The notes below the pieces were generated by a model. It ran no database searches and was not told where the DNA came from. It saw nothing but the letters and a program-made list of their open reading frames with translations. Made by a program: the position numbers and the translations under genes. DNA of 64,000 bases from Sphingomonas kyeonggiensis (lineage in GTDB: Bacteria; Pseudomonadota; Alphaproteobacteria; Sphingomonadales; Sphingomonadaceae). Numbering within the stretch: position 1 is the first letter of the stretch; each line of letters starts with the position of its first letter. The stretch is taken from NCBI RefSeq assembly GCF_014196745.1, contig NZ_JACIEH010000004.1, positions 124,001 to 188,000 on the forward strand, written 5' to 3'. Positions 33,206 through 41,977 of this stretch are shown piece after piece.

Positions 33206-34374
33206 AGAAGAAGATCCTTTGGGGCGTGCTGATCGTGCTGGCGCTGGCCGCGGTCGGGTTCTTCGGCTTCGCCCCTGGGATCATCGAAGGCAGCATGAAC
33301 AAGGTGGTGCCGGCCAAGCTGGCCAAGCCGAGCGACGCGGCGAAGCAGCTCCACGCCTCGCTGCAGATCGCCGACATGCACGCCGATACGCTGATGTGGC
33401 GCCGCAGCCTGCTCGATCGCTCGAACACCGGCCAGGTCGATCTGCCCCGGCTGATCGAGGGCAATGTCGCGCTCCAGGTCTTCTCGTCGGTCACCAAGAC
33501 CCCGAAGCATCAGAATTACGACGCCAATACCGGCGACACCGACAACATCACCCTGCTCACCATCGCCCAGCTCCAGCCGCCCAAGACCTGGTCCTCGCTG
33601 CTCGAGCGCTCGCTGTTCCACGCCCGCAAGCTCGATCGCGCCGCCGCCGGATCGAACGGCAAGCTGCGCGTGATCCACACCCCCGCCGAACTCGACCAGC
33701 TGCTCGCCGATCGCGCGCGCGGCAGGAAAGTGGTCGGCGGCATGCTCTCGATCGAGGGGCTGCAGGACCTGGAAGGCCAGCTCGGCAACCTCGACAAGCT
33801 CCACGCCGCCGGCTTCCGCATGGCCGGCATGGCGCATTTCTTCGACAATGACGTCGCCGGATCGATGCACGGCGTGAAGAAGGGCGGACTCACGCCGCTC
33901 GGCCGCCAGGTGCTGGCGCGGATGGAGCAGCTCGGCATGATCGTCGACATCGCCCATTCGAGCCACGAATCGGTCGCCGAGATCCTCAGGCTGGCGAAGC
34001 GCCCGGTGGTCTCCAGCCATGGCGGCGTCCAGGCGACCTGCAAGGTCAACCGCAACCTGACCGACGAGGAGATCAAGGGCGTCGCCGCCACCGGTGGTGT
34101 GATCGGCATCGGCTATTGGGACGCGGCGGTGTGCGGCACCGAGCCGGCGAACGTGGTACGCGCGATCCTCCATGTCCGCGACCTGGTCGGCATCGACCAT
34201 GTCGGCCTGGGTTCCGATTTCGACGGCGCGGTGACCACCGGCTGGGACACGTCGAAGCTGATCGCGATCACCGGCGCGCTGCTCGATGCCGGCCTCTCGC
34301 CCGACGATATCCGCAAGGTGATGGGCGGCAATGTCCTGCGCGTGATCCGCGCGGGGATTGTGCCTGCCAAATAA
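33202..34374 (+). CDS. membrane dipeptidase (M19, renal dipeptidase family)
   Basis: The 390-residue protein has an N-terminal membrane anchor (about residues 4-24) and an amidohydrolase-type barrel. The binuclear zinc site is visible in IADMHADTLMWRR (HxD), LSIEGLQDLEG (bridging Glu), IVDIAHSSHES (His), VVSSHGGVQA (His) and VGLGSDFDGAV (Asp). M19 enzymes hydrolyse dipeptides, including some D-residue or dehydro forms, here probably in the periplasm. Coupled translation with folA is probably incidental to function. Confidence 0.93.
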   Translation: MKKKILWGVLIVLALAAVGFFGFAPGIIEGSMNKVVPAKLAKPSDAAKQLHASLQIADMHADTLMWRRSLLDRSNTGQVDLPRLIEGNVALQVFSSVTKTPKHQNYDANTGDTDNITLLTIAQLQPPKTWSSLLERSLFHARKLDRAAAGSNGKLRVIHTPAELDQLLADRARGRKVVGGMLSIEGLQDLEGQLGNLDKLHAAGFRMAGMAHFFDNDVAGSMHGVKKGGLTPLGRQVLARMEQLGMIVDIAHSSHESVAEILRLAKRPVVSSHGGVQATCKVNRNLTDEEIKGVAATGGVIGIGYWDAAVCGTEPANVVRAILHVRDLVGIDHVGLGSDFDGAVTTGWDTSKLIAITGALLDAGLSPDDIRKVMGGNVLRVIRAGIVPAK

Positions 34375-34610
34375 TTCCTCCCCCAGCTCGCTGGGAGCGT
34401 CGGGTTGGATTGCCCCCGGCAATCCAAGCTCGTGCCGGGGGCACGAGCGACCGGACGCTGGGACCGCCGAGCGAAGCTCGGTGGTGGAGGGGCCGGCGCA
34501 ACGCGCCGGTGCCCGGCGCGCCCCTCCACCCCGACGCTGCGCGTCGCGGTCCCCCTCCCCGAGACAAGCTCGGGGAGGATTTGATTGCGGCAACGCTTCC
34601 CCTATAGGCC
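34375..34610. repeat. mosaic of GC-rich inverted repeats between the dipeptidase gene and ribF
   Basis: This 236-base gap has no gene. It is built of short complementary blocks: CCTCCCCCAGCTCG opposite CGAGCTTGTCTCGGGGAGG-type sequence near 34550-34580, GCCCCCGGCA against TGCCGGGGGC near 34411-34442, GGGCCGGCGCAACGCGCCGG (34491 region) and CGACGCTG facing CAGCGTCGG. It resembles the hairpin families at 8174-8297 and may be a composite REP element that also ends the folA operon. Confidence 0.55.
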
Positions 34611-34615
34611 GCCCC

Positions 34616-35539
34616 ATGGAGCGTCTCGACGGCGGCACGCCGGTCCCCTCCCGTTATCGGGGTGCGATCGTTGCGCTGGGCAATTTCGACGGATTTCACC
34701 TGGGGCATCAGGCGGTGGTGGGCCATGCGGTCGAGCGCGCGCGCGCCGAGGGGCGGCCGGCAATCGTCGGCACCTTCGATCCGCACCCGCAGCGCTATTT
34801 CCGCCCGGACAGTCCGTGGTTCCGCCTGACCACCATGGACCAGCGCCAGCGCCTGCTCGCAGAAGCCGGCGTCGATGCGATGCTGGTCTTCCCGTTCAAC
34901 GCCGAGCTGGCCGCGCTCAGCGCCCGCGGCTTCGCCGAGGAACGGCTGGTCGATTTCATCGGCGCGGGCGGCGTGGTCACCGGCGGCGACTTCACCTTCG
35001 GCAAGGGGCGTGAGGGCGATGTCTCGACGCTCGCCGCGCTGGGCGCCGAGCTCGGCTATTCGGCCGAGACCGTCGCCGCGGTGCAGCTGGACGGCGAGAC
35101 CGTCTCGTCGAGCCGCATCCGCGACCATCTGCGCGAAGGCCGCCCGCGCGATGCCGCCCGCCTGCTCACCCGCCCCTTCGCGATCGAAGGCGTCGTCCAG
35201 CATGGCGATCAGGTCGGCCGCACGCTCGGCTTCCCCACCGCGAACCTCAGCCTCGCCAACTATCTGCGCCCGGCCTATGGCATCTACGCCGTGCGCGGGC
35301 GGCTGGCGGATGGCCGGCTGCTAGGCGGCGTCGCCAGCCTCGGCATCCGCCCCACCTTCGAGCCGCCGGTCGAGCTGCTCGAGCCCTTCTTCTTCGATTT
35401 CTCGGGCGACCTGTACGGCCAGGTGATCGAGGTCCAGCTGATCGACTATCTGCGCCCCGAGGCGAAGTTCGATTCGCTCGACGCGCTCAAGCTGCAGATC
35501 GACCTGGATGCGGCACGGGCGCGGGAGATCCTCGGCTAG
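34616..35539 (+). CDS. ribF: bifunctional riboflavin kinase/FAD synthetase
   Basis: The 307-residue enzyme phosphorylates riboflavin to FMN and adenylates it to FAD. The N-terminal nucleotidyltransferase has GNFDGFHLGHQA (HxGH-type), GTFDPHPQRYF and SSSRIRDHLREG. The C-terminal flavokinase has GFPTANLSL and AYGIYAVRG. It ends in a 4-base convergent overlap with the small minus-strand gene. In many proteobacteria ribF is followed by ileS and lspA, as here apart from that small gene. Confidence 0.95.
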   Translation: MERLDGGTPVPSRYRGAIVALGNFDGFHLGHQAVVGHAVERARAEGRPAIVGTFDPHPQRYFRPDSPWFRLTTMDQRQRLLAEAGVDAMLVFPFNAELAALSARGFAEERLVDFIGAGGVVTGGDFTFGKGREGDVSTLAALGAELGYSAETVAAVQLDGETVSSSRIRDHLREGRPRDAARLLTRPFAIEGVVQHGDQVGRTLGFPTANLSLANYLRPAYGIYAVRGRLADGRLLGGVASLGIRPTFEPPVELLEPFFFDFSGDLYGQVIEVQLIDYLRPEAKFDSLDALKLQIDLDAARAREILG

Positions 35540-35751
35540 CGCGCCGCGAGCTGGTGCAGCCGGATCAGTCGGAAGCGCACCCGGTGCCATTTGCTGAGGT
35601 CGTCCCAGCGCGACTCGTCGGTGGACCGGGCAATCTCGGCATCGATCCGCGCCAGCGCCTCCCGCTCGGGAAGGAGCAGATACTGCCCGGCCAGCTCGGC
35701 GATCTCGTCGGGTGCCTCGGGCCCGGAGAGGTTCTGGACCGGAATGTTCAT
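35536..35751 (-). CDS. conserved-looking small hypothetical protein
   Basis: The 71-residue product starts MNIPVQNLSGPEAPDE. It is alpha-helical and charged (ELAGQYLLLPEREALARIDAEIARS) and ends in a basic helix (KWHRVRFRLIRLHQLAAR). There is no signal peptide or membrane segment. It is inserted on the opposite strand between ribF and ileS. The frame stays open for about 900 bases upstream into ileS antisense, but only this part looks like protein. Function unknown. Confidence 0.5.
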   Translation of the reverse strand: MNIPVQNLSGPEAPDEIAELAGQYLLLPEREALARIDAEIARSTDESRWDDLSKWHRVRFRLIRLHQLAAR

Positions 35752-35862
35752 GCCCAGGGGGACGCCCGAAGGCAGCGCGCAGTTCCGAAAATTGAAGGTT
35801 AAGCCCGTGATCGGAACATCTGCTTTGCATGGAGCGCGGCTTCCTCTAATTCCGCCCCACGC

Positions 35863-38733
35863 ATGACCGAAGCAAAAGACTATCGCGACACCGTCTTCCT
35901 GCCGAAGACCGAGTTCCCCATGAAGGCCGGCCTGGCCCAGAAGGAGCCGGCCATCCTCGCGCGCTGGGCGAAGATCGGGCTGTACGACAAGCTGCGCACG
36001 CAGCGTGCCGGCCGCACCCGCTTCATCCTGCACGACGGCCCGCCCTATGCGAATGGCGACATTCACATGGGCCATGCGATGAACAAGGTCCTCAAGGACA
36101 TCATCGTCCGCTCGCAGAGCCTGATGGGCAAGGACGCGCCCTACATCCCCGGCTGGGACTGCCACGGCCTGCCGATCGAGTGGAAGGTCGAAGAGGCGTA
36201 CCGCGCCAAGAAGCTCAACAAGGACGAAGTCGACCCCGTCGCCTTCCGCGCCGAATGCCGCGCCTATGCCGAGAAATGGGTCGGCGTGCAGCGCGAGCAG
36301 TTCGAGCGCCTCGCCGTGATGGGCGACTGGACCAACCCGTACCTCACAATGAACTTCGAGAGCGAGGCGATCATCGCCGGCGAGCTGCTCAAGTTCGCCG
36401 AGAGCGGCCAGCTCTATCGCGGCGCCAAGCCGGTGATGTGGTCGCCAGTCGAGAAGACCGCGCTGGCTGAGGCCGAAGTCGAATATGAGGACATCACCTC
36501 GACGCAGATCGACGTGGCGTTCGAGATCGTCGAGGCGCCGAACGCCCCCGAGCTGGTCGGCGCGCATGCGGTGATCTGGACGACCACGCCGTGGACGATC
36601 CCGGTGAACCAGGCTTTGGCTTATGGGCCGGAGATTGAGTATCTCGACTGCCAACTCCTGGTGGCCGATCGATTGATTTCGGATAGTGAGCGCGAAGCCG
36701 TGTGGGGCTCGGTGCCTTGGGCGGAACGGGGCCGCTACATCGTGGCGGCGAATCTGCGCGAGACGCTTGAGAAGCGTATTTCCAAGTCTCTAGGCGTGAC
36801 AGCCTTTCTGCGCTCAGATGGCGACTTCGATGGCTCGAGCCTCGCGGGCGCCGTCGCACAGCACCCGATGCACAAGCTCGGCGGTTTCTTCGCCAAGCCG
36901 CGTCCGCTGCTCGCCGGCGACTTCGTCACCACCGACGCCGGTACCGGCCTCGTCCATATGGCGCCGGATCACGGCGAAGACGACTTCCTGCTCTGCAAGG
37001 CGAACGGCATCGATCCGGTGTTCGCGGTCGATGCGGCGGGTATGTACCGGCCGGACTGGCTGTGGCTCGGCGGCCAGGGATCGGTGATCAACAAGAAGTT
37101 CACCGCTTCGGACGGCCCGATCTGCACCGACCTGCGCGAGGCGGGTGCGCTGCTCGCCGCGTCGGACGACTTCACCCACAGCTACCCGCATAGCTGGCGC
37201 TCCAAGGCCAAGGTGATCTTCCGCTGCACCCCGCAATGGTTCATCCCGATGGACCGCCCGAACGGCGCGACGCACGATACCAGCTGGGACGACGAATCGC
37301 GCGAGGCAAGCGCCTCGAACGGCGCCACCCTGCGCGGGATCGCGCTCGATGCGATCGAGAACACCCGCTGGGTTCCGGAAAAGGCGCAGAACCGCATCCG
37401 CGCGATGGTCGAGGGACGCCCGGACTGGGTGATCAGCCGCCAGCGCGCCTGGGGCGTGCCGATCGCGCTCTACGTCCACCGCCAGACCGGCGAATATCTC
37501 CGCGATCCGGAGGTCAACGCCCGCATCCTGAACGCCTTCGAGACCGGCGGCGCCGATGCCTGGTTCCAGGCCGATCACCAGGCGCTGCTCGGCGGGAAGT
37601 ACGACCTCGCCCAGTATGAGGTGATCACCGACATCCTCGACGTCTGGTTCGATTCGGGCTCGACCCACAGCTTCGTGATCGAGGCACGCTACGGCGTCGG
37701 CACCCGCGCGAACCTGTATCTCGAAGGGTCGGACCAGCATCGCGGCTGGTTCCAGTCGTCGCTGCTCGAGTCGTCCGGCACCCGCGGCCGCGCGCCCTAT
37801 GACGCGGTGCTGACCCACGGCTTCGCGCTCGACGGCAATGGCCGCAAGATGTCCAAGTCGCTCGGCAATGTCGTCGATCCGCTCAAGATCATCGGCGAGA
37901 GCGGCGCGGACATCCTGCGCCTCTGGGTCGCGCAGACCGACTATTTCGAGGACGTCCGCATCGGCAAGGAAGTGCTCGCCGGCACCGGCGACGCGTATCG
38001 CAAGATCCGCAACACCTTCCGCTACCTGCTCGGCGCGCTCGACGGCTTCAGCGAGGCCGAGCGCCTGGCCGTGGCCGAAATGCCCGAGCTGGAACGCTAC
38101 ATCCTGGCGAAGCTGGCCGAGCTCGATGCCGAGCTGCGCAGCGCCACCGAGGCCTTCGAGTTCAACCGCTACAGCCGCGCGCTGACGGATTTCATGAACG
38201 AGGACCTGTCGGCCTTCTTCTTCGATATCCGCAAGGACTGCCTCTATTGCGAGGCGGAAAGCTCGGCCAAGCGCCGCGCCTATCGCACCGTGCTCGACAT
38301 ACTGTTCCACGCGCTGGTCCGCTATGCCGCGCCGATCCTCGCCTTCACGGCCGAGGAAGTGTGGCAGGCCCGCTTCCCGAGCGAGGACGAATCGGTCCAC
38401 CTGCTCGAATGGCCGGTCCTGCCGGAAGGTGCTTCGGTCGAGAGCGACTGGGCGGCGATCCGCCAGCTCCGCCAGCAGGTGACCGAGGCGATCGAGCCCT
38501 ATCGCCGCGAGAAACAGGTGCGCTCCAGCCTCGAGGCCGAAGTGACCGTGCCGGCGCTGCCCGCGTCGGAGGAGGACCTCACCGAACTGTTCATCGTCTC
38601 GAAGGTGACAAAGGGAGACGCGGTCACGGTCGTGCCCACCCAGCGCCATAAATGCGGCCGGTGTTGGCGCCATCTCCCGGAAGTTGCGCAGGACGGCGCC
38701 TTGTGCGACCGCTGTGCCGGGGTGGTGGAATGA
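35863..38733 (+). CDS. ileS: isoleucyl-tRNA synthetase
   Basis: The 956-residue class I synthetase charges tRNA-Ile. It shows the HIGH-type motif as HMGH (residues 68-71), the CP1 editing domain (TTTPWTIPVNQALAYGPE), the KMSKS loop in GRKMSKSLGN (near residue 662), and a C-terminal zinc finger (CGRCW and CDRC) that binds the tRNA end. Codon use changes sharply between about 36605 and 36835 inside the editing domain (many ATT, TTG, AGT, CTA, CGA codons), unlike the flanking GC-ending codons. Its stop overlaps the lspA start (ATGA). Confidence 0.97.
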   Translation: MTEAKDYRDTVFLPKTEFPMKAGLAQKEPAILARWAKIGLYDKLRTQRAGRTRFILHDGPPYANGDIHMGHAMNKVLKDIIVRSQSLMGKDAPYIPGWDCHGLPIEWKVEEAYRAKKLNKDEVDPVAFRAECRAYAEKWVGVQREQFERLAVMGDWTNPYLTMNFESEAIIAGELLKFAESGQLYRGAKPVMWSPVEKTALAEAEVEYEDITSTQIDVAFEIVEAPNAPELVGAHAVIWTTTPWTIPVNQALAYGPEIEYLDCQLLVADRLISDSEREAVWGSVPWAERGRYIVAANLRETLEKRISKSLGVTAFLRSDGDFDGSSLAGAVAQHPMHKLGGFFAKPRPLLAGDFVTTDAGTGLVHMAPDHGEDDFLLCKANGIDPVFAVDAAGMYRPDWLWLGGQGSVINKKFTASDGPICTDLREAGALLAASDDFTHSYPHSWRSKAKVIFRCTPQWFIPMDRPNGATHDTSWDDESREASASNGATLRGIALDAIENTRWVPEKAQNRIRAMVEGRPDWVISRQRAWGVPIALYVHRQTGEYLRDPEVNARILNAFETGGADAWFQADHQALLGGKYDLAQYEVITDILDVWFDSGSTHSFVIEARYGVGTRANLYLEGSDQHRGWFQSSLLESSGTRGRAPYDAVLTHGFALDGNGRKMSKSLGNVVDPLKIIGESGADILRLWVAQTDYFEDVRIGKEVLAGTGDAYRKIRNTFRYLLGALDGFSEAERLAVAEMPELERYILAKLAELDAELRSATEAFEFNRYSRALTDFMNEDLSAFFFDIRKDCLYCEAESSAKRRAYRTVLDILFHALVRYAAPILAFTAEEVWQARFPSEDESVHLLEWPVLPEGASVESDWAAIRQLRQQVTEAIEPYRREKQVRSSLEAEVTVPALPASEEDLTELFIVSKVTKGDAVTVVPTQRHKCGRCWRHLPEVAQDGALCDRCAGVVE

Positions 38734-39299
38734 ACGTGACTCGTGGAATCGGCTTCGCCGTGGCGGCTCTGGTTTTCGTCATCGATCAGGTGACGAAGCT
38801 GCTGGTCGTGCGCGCGCTCGGCGTCGACCTGGCGTTCGTCCAGACCCTGATCCACCAGAAGCTCGGCCTGGACGGGCTCAACCACGTCCATGAAGTGTTG
38901 CCGATCTTCGACCTGCGCTTCGTCGCCAATATCGGCGTGTCGCTCGGCCTCTTCGCCGCGAACAGCGATGCGACCCGCTGGATGCTCGTGCTGCTCACCA
39001 GCGCGATCGCCATCGGTGTGTTCGTGTGGATGTTCCGCGAGCGGAAGCTGCCCGAGATCTGCGCGCTCGGGATGGTGCTGGGCGGTGCGCTCGGCAACAT
39101 CCTCGACCGGGCCCGCCTCGGCTTCGTCGTCGATTTCGCCGACCTGCATTTCGGGACATGGCGCCCGTTTCTGGTCTTCAACGTCGCCGATGCGGCGATT
39201 ACCATCGGCGTGCTGATCCTGTTGATCCGCGCGCTCCTCGTGCGCGATAAGGCCGATGGCGACAGCCCGGCCGCTGTGGAGAATGAAGTCAATGCGTAA
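38730..39299 (+). CDS. lspA: lipoprotein signal peptidase (signal peptidase II)
   Basis: The 189-residue inner-membrane protease removes signal peptides from prolipoproteins. It has four predicted helices, NIGVSLGLFA (usually NxGxAFG), the catalytic Asp in GNILDRARLGFVVDF and the second Asp in FNVADAAI. It starts four bases before the ileS stop. The downstream lipoprotein gene overlaps its end by eight bases, so lspA and a probable substrate are translated together. Confidence 0.94.
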   Translation: MNVTRGIGFAVAALVFVIDQVTKLLVVRALGVDLAFVQTLIHQKLGLDGLNHVHEVLPIFDLRFVANIGVSLGLFAANSDATRWMLVLLTSAIAIGVFVWMFRERKLPEICALGMVLGGALGNILDRARLGFVVDFADLHFGTWRPFLVFNVADAAITIGVLILLIRALLVRDKADGDSPAAVENEVNA

Positions 39300-39705
39300 G
39301 ACCGTTACCATCGTGAGCGCGATCGCGCTCGCGGCCTCGCTCTCCGCTTGCGGCAAGAAGGGTTATGACCGGGCGCGCCCCGACGAGTTCGCCGTCGCCC
39401 GCCAGGCGCCGCTGGTGATCCCCCCCGATTTCGCCCTGGTCCCGCCGCAGCCGGGCGCCCCGCGTCCGCAGGAAGGCAACCCGGCCAACCAGGCGCTCGA
39501 CGCGATGTTCGGCGGCTCGGCGGCGCGCAGCCCCGGCGAGCAGGCGATCATGGACCAGTCGGGCAGCACCGGCGCCGACCAGAGCGCCCGCTCGACCGCT
39601 GGCAGCCCCGGCACCAGCGTCATCGACAAGGGCACGACGACGCGTGACATCGTCGCGGCGCCGGAAGGCGACGGCAAGGATGCCAAGGCCAGCACGCCGC
39701 AATAA
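39292..39705 (+). CDS. DUF3035 lipoprotein (BamF-type beta-barrel assembly subunit)
   Basis: The product is 137 residues from ATG at 39292 (GGAGA nine bases before; ATG at 39283 is too close to it). The lipobox is LSAC. The mature N-terminus contains PDEFAVARQAPLVIPPDFALVPP, the DUF3035/BamF signature, and the rest is Gly/Ser/Ala-rich and disordered. In Caulobacter, BamF is a Bam-complex lipoprotein in the outer membrane; the role here is inferred from that family. It ends the ribF/ileS/lspA gene group before a strong terminator. Confidence 0.82.
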   Translation: MRKTVTIVSAIALAASLSACGKKGYDRARPDEFAVARQAPLVIPPDFALVPPQPGAPRPQEGNPANQALDAMFGGSAARSPGEQAIMDQSGSTGADQSARSTAGSPGTSVIDKGTTTRDIVAAPEGDGKDAKASTPQ

Positions 39706-39746
39706 CAGCAAGCGGCCGGCCCCACGGGGCCGCCCCTAGCGCACAT

Positions 39747-39789
39747 GAAAAAGCGCCGGCCTGCATCCCCTTGCAGGCCGGCGCTTTGC
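39747..39789. terminator. bidirectional intrinsic terminator
   Basis: AAAAAGCGCCGGCCTGCA pairs with TGCAGGCCGGCGCTTT across a short CCCC loop. It lies between the DUF3035 gene (plus) and the TorF-type porin (minus), so it can stop transcription from both sides. Confidence 0.9.
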
Positions 39790-39831
39790 TATGGAGGGGA
39801 GCGCGCGTGGCGCTCCCCGTCCTCCCCAAAT

Positions 39832-40620
39832 TTAGAAAGCGACGCTCACCGAACCGAGGATGCCGCCCTTGGCCGCGTCCTTGCTGCTCGGCGTGATGAA
39901 GGTCGTGTCGGTATCGACATAGTTCACGCCGAAGGTGAGCGACTTGTAGGTGAAGGTCGCGCCCACGCCCCAGTCGGTATATTCGTCGGTCGGGCCCGAC
40001 AGCCAGCTCGGGCCCCAGGTGTGGCCGAGATGGGCGGTGAGGCCGATCGGGGTCTTCGGGATCGCGACCGACAGGTCGCCGGCCAGGTAGAAATTGTCTT
40101 CCTTCTTCAGCAGCCCGCTCTGGCCCTGGTCGATCGCCAGCGCCTTCTGCTTCGGCGCGTAGTTGCCCGTCACCTTGGCGGTGACCGGACCGATCGCATA
40201 GGCGACCGAGGCATAGGGCTCGACGAAGTCCGAAGCGCTCTTGTCGATGCTGGCACGCGTGCCGGGATAGACATAGTAGAGCGCGCCGACATCGACGGTG
40301 ACGCCGCCGTCGAAGCTGTGCTTGTAGCCGGCGATCAGGTCGATTTCCTGGTGCGCGGTGCCATGGGCGGTGACGTAGTCGTCAACCGACGAGCCCCAGA
40401 CCGAGACGTAGAAGCCCGATGCGTGGCTCACGGTGATGCCACCCTGCACGGCGAAATTGCCGTCGGTCTGCGAGATGCCGCGGAACTTGTAGTCGCTGAC
40501 GACGGCAACGCTGCCGCTGACGGTCACGGCGGGGGCCGGATCGGTCTGGTCCTGGGCCATTGCCGGTGTGGCGGCAACCGCGGCCGCAAGCGCGGCGAGG
40601 CTGATCATGGTGTAGCGCAT
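39832..40620 (-). CDS. TorF-family putative outer-membrane porin
   Basis: The 262-residue precursor (ATG at 40620, GGAAGGG site) has a Sec signal cleaved near AMA-QDQ. The mature protein consists of alternating beta strands ending in an aromatic C-terminus (LGSVSVAF), typical of outer-membrane barrels. SGSVAVVSDYKFRGISQTDGNFAVQGG is the start motif of the TorF family (TIGR02001-like). Family members are often induced by nitrogen or other stress. A palindrome at 40762-40779 could be an operator. Confidence 0.85.
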   Translation of the reverse strand: MRYTMISLAALAAAVAATPAMAQDQTDPAPAVTVSGSVAVVSDYKFRGISQTDGNFAVQGGITVSHASGFYVSVWGSSVDDYVTAHGTAHQEIDLIAGYKHSFDGGVTVDVGALYYVYPGTRASIDKSASDFVEPYASVAYAIGPVTAKVTGNYAPKQKALAIDQGQSGLLKKEDNFYLAGDLSVAIPKTPIGLTAHLGHTWGPSWLSGPTDEYTDWGVGATFTYKSLTFGVNYVDTDTTFITPSSKDAAKGGILGSVSVAF

Positions 40621-40761
40621 GGAATACCCTTCCCGTTTATTCAAAAGGGTTCCCGCCTGCTGCCCCCGGTGCTGCGTCATTGCCTCATGGGCCTGCGCTG
40701 CTTGCGGCGACATGCGTTCCTTGCCGCACGACGCTGCAGCGCACAACATTAATTGCTGTTC

Positions 40762-40779
40762 CGTCACGGGATCGTGACG
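40762..40779. promoter_or_regulatory. candidate operator upstream of the TorF-type porin
   Basis: CGTCACG-GGAT-CGTGACG is a perfect seven-base-arm inverted repeat, flanked by TTC on one side and GAA-like sequence on the other. It lies about 142 bases before the porin start and outside the ridA terminator. The form fits binding of a dimeric regulator. No regulator gene is adjacent. Confidence 0.35.
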
Positions 40780-40804
40780 AACTGTTGCTGACTCGCCACA
40801 GCAC

Positions 40805-40848
40805 CAAAATGGAACCGGCCCGCTCCCCGGGGTTGGAAGCGGGCCGGC
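40805..40848 (-). terminator. intrinsic terminator of the DUF3572/HAD/ridA operon
   Basis: On the minus strand, CCGGCCCGCT pairs with AGCGGGCCGG and is followed by CCATTTTGG. It sits 23 bases after the ridA stop. The stem is strong, the T-tract short. Confidence 0.7.
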
Positions 40849-40870
40849 ATTCGAACCAGAATTGGGAAAA

Positions 40871-41335
40871 TCAGCGGATCTGGACGATCGCGTCGATCTC
40901 GACCGCCGCACCCAGCGGCAGGGTGGGCACGCCCACCGCGCTGCGGGCATGCTTGCCGTCATCGCCGAACAGCGCCTGCATCAGCTCGGAGGCGCCATTG
41001 GCGACCTTGGGCTGGTCGGTGAAGTCGGCGGCGGAGTTGACGAACACGCCCAGCTTCACGATCCGCGCGACCCGCGCGGTGTCGCCGTTCAGATACTTCT
41101 TGATCTGCGCGACCAGCATCAGCGCGCAGCGCTGCGCGGCCTCGGCGCCGAATTCCAGGTCGCGATCCTCGCCGAGCCGGCCGGTCATCAGCGCGCCGTC
41201 CTTGAACGGCAGCTGGCCCGAGATGTGGAGCAGGCCGCCGGCCTCCACCACGGGGACGTAGGCGGCAACGGGCGCCGCGGCTTCGGGAAGGGTGAGGCCG
41301 AGCTCTTCGAGCTTGCGATCGATTGCAGTGGTCAT
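40871..41335 (-). CDS. RidA/YjgF-family protein
   Basis: The 154-residue product has the RidA fold blocks LHISGQLPFKDGAL, AQRCALMLVAQIKKYL, RIVKLGVFVNS and the C-terminal VGVPTLPLGAAVEIDAIV. It contains the extended N-terminus (ALEKLGLTLPEA-type) of a RidA subgroup, closer to YjgH-like than to archetypal RidA. RidA enzymes destroy reactive enamines produced by PLP enzymes. It is 3'-most of a minus-strand group with a HAD hydrolase and DUF3572. Confidence 0.88.
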   Translation of the reverse strand: MTTAIDRKLEELGLTLPEAAAPVAAYVPVVEAGGLLHISGQLPFKDGALMTGRLGEDRDLEFGAEAAQRCALMLVAQIKKYLNGDTARVARIVKLGVFVNSAADFTDQPKVANGASELMQALFGDDGKHARSAVGVPTLPLGAAVEIDAIVQIR

Positions 41336-41359
41336 GGTCCTCGCTCAATCAGTGGTGGT

Positions 41360-41977
41360 TCAAAGGGTCAAGCCCGCGAAACGGGCCTCGATCCAGCCCT
41401 GGGCGTCGCGCCAGTCGTCGATTCGGGCATGGGCATGCGGCGCCTTCGCTACGCTGGGCGCCAGGCTGGGCTCGGCGACCATGTGCAGCCGGAACACGTC
41501 CGGCGCGTGCTTGGCGACCGATTCGTGGTGCACGGCGAGATCGTCGACGAACACCGTGACGCTCGGCGAGAATTCCTCGATCAGCCGCACGACCGGCGAT
41601 CCCTTCCCGCCCTGGTTGCACTCGACGCGATGTTCGATCCCGTGATTCGCCAGCTGGGCGATGCGGTGCTCGCGGCAATGATCCTGGAGATTGGTGAGCA
41701 CGACGATATTGGCCTGCCCGGCAAGCGCGGCCAGTGCCTCGCGGGCGTGCGGCACCAGCGTCTGGCGCTCCATCTCGGCCGGGAAGAAGCCGTCGAGCAG
41801 CCCCCACATCTCCTCGCGCTCGACCACCGACGAATCGCCGCGGCGGCGCATCGAATTGGCGAAATCGCTGCCGTCGGGGTTGAAGTCGATGTCATGGGTC
41901 TCGCCCAGCCACACACCGAAATGGCGGACCATGTGGAGCAGGACTTCGTCGCAATCGGTGATCAGCAGCGGTTTCAT
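41360..41977 (-). CDS. HAD-family hydrolase
   Basis: The 205-residue product has the motif I DCDEV (Asp8 nucleophile, Asp10), a cap between about residues 20 and 75, motif II VVLTNLQ (Thr), a lysine in NQGGKGSPV and motif IV VFVDDLAVH. The substrate is not predictable; the size fits small phosphatases. Its start overlaps the DUF3572 stop by four bases, so both are one operon, with ridA next. Confidence 0.85.
   Translation of the reverse strand: MKPLLITDCDEVLLHMVRHFGVWLGETHDIDFNPDGSDFANSMRRRGDSSVVEREEMWGLLDGFFPAEMERQTLVPHAREALAALAGQANIVVLTNLQDHCREHRIAQLANHGIEHRVECNQGGKGSPVVRLIEEFSPSVTVFVDDLAVHHESVAKHAPDVFRLHMVAEPSLAPSVAKAPHAHARIDDWRDAQGWIEARFAGLTL

Noticed and set aside
34375..34610. Possible small genes between the dipeptidase gene and ribF
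   Set aside because: Frames are short, lack ribosome-binding sites and read through inverted repeats; the repeat explanation is better.
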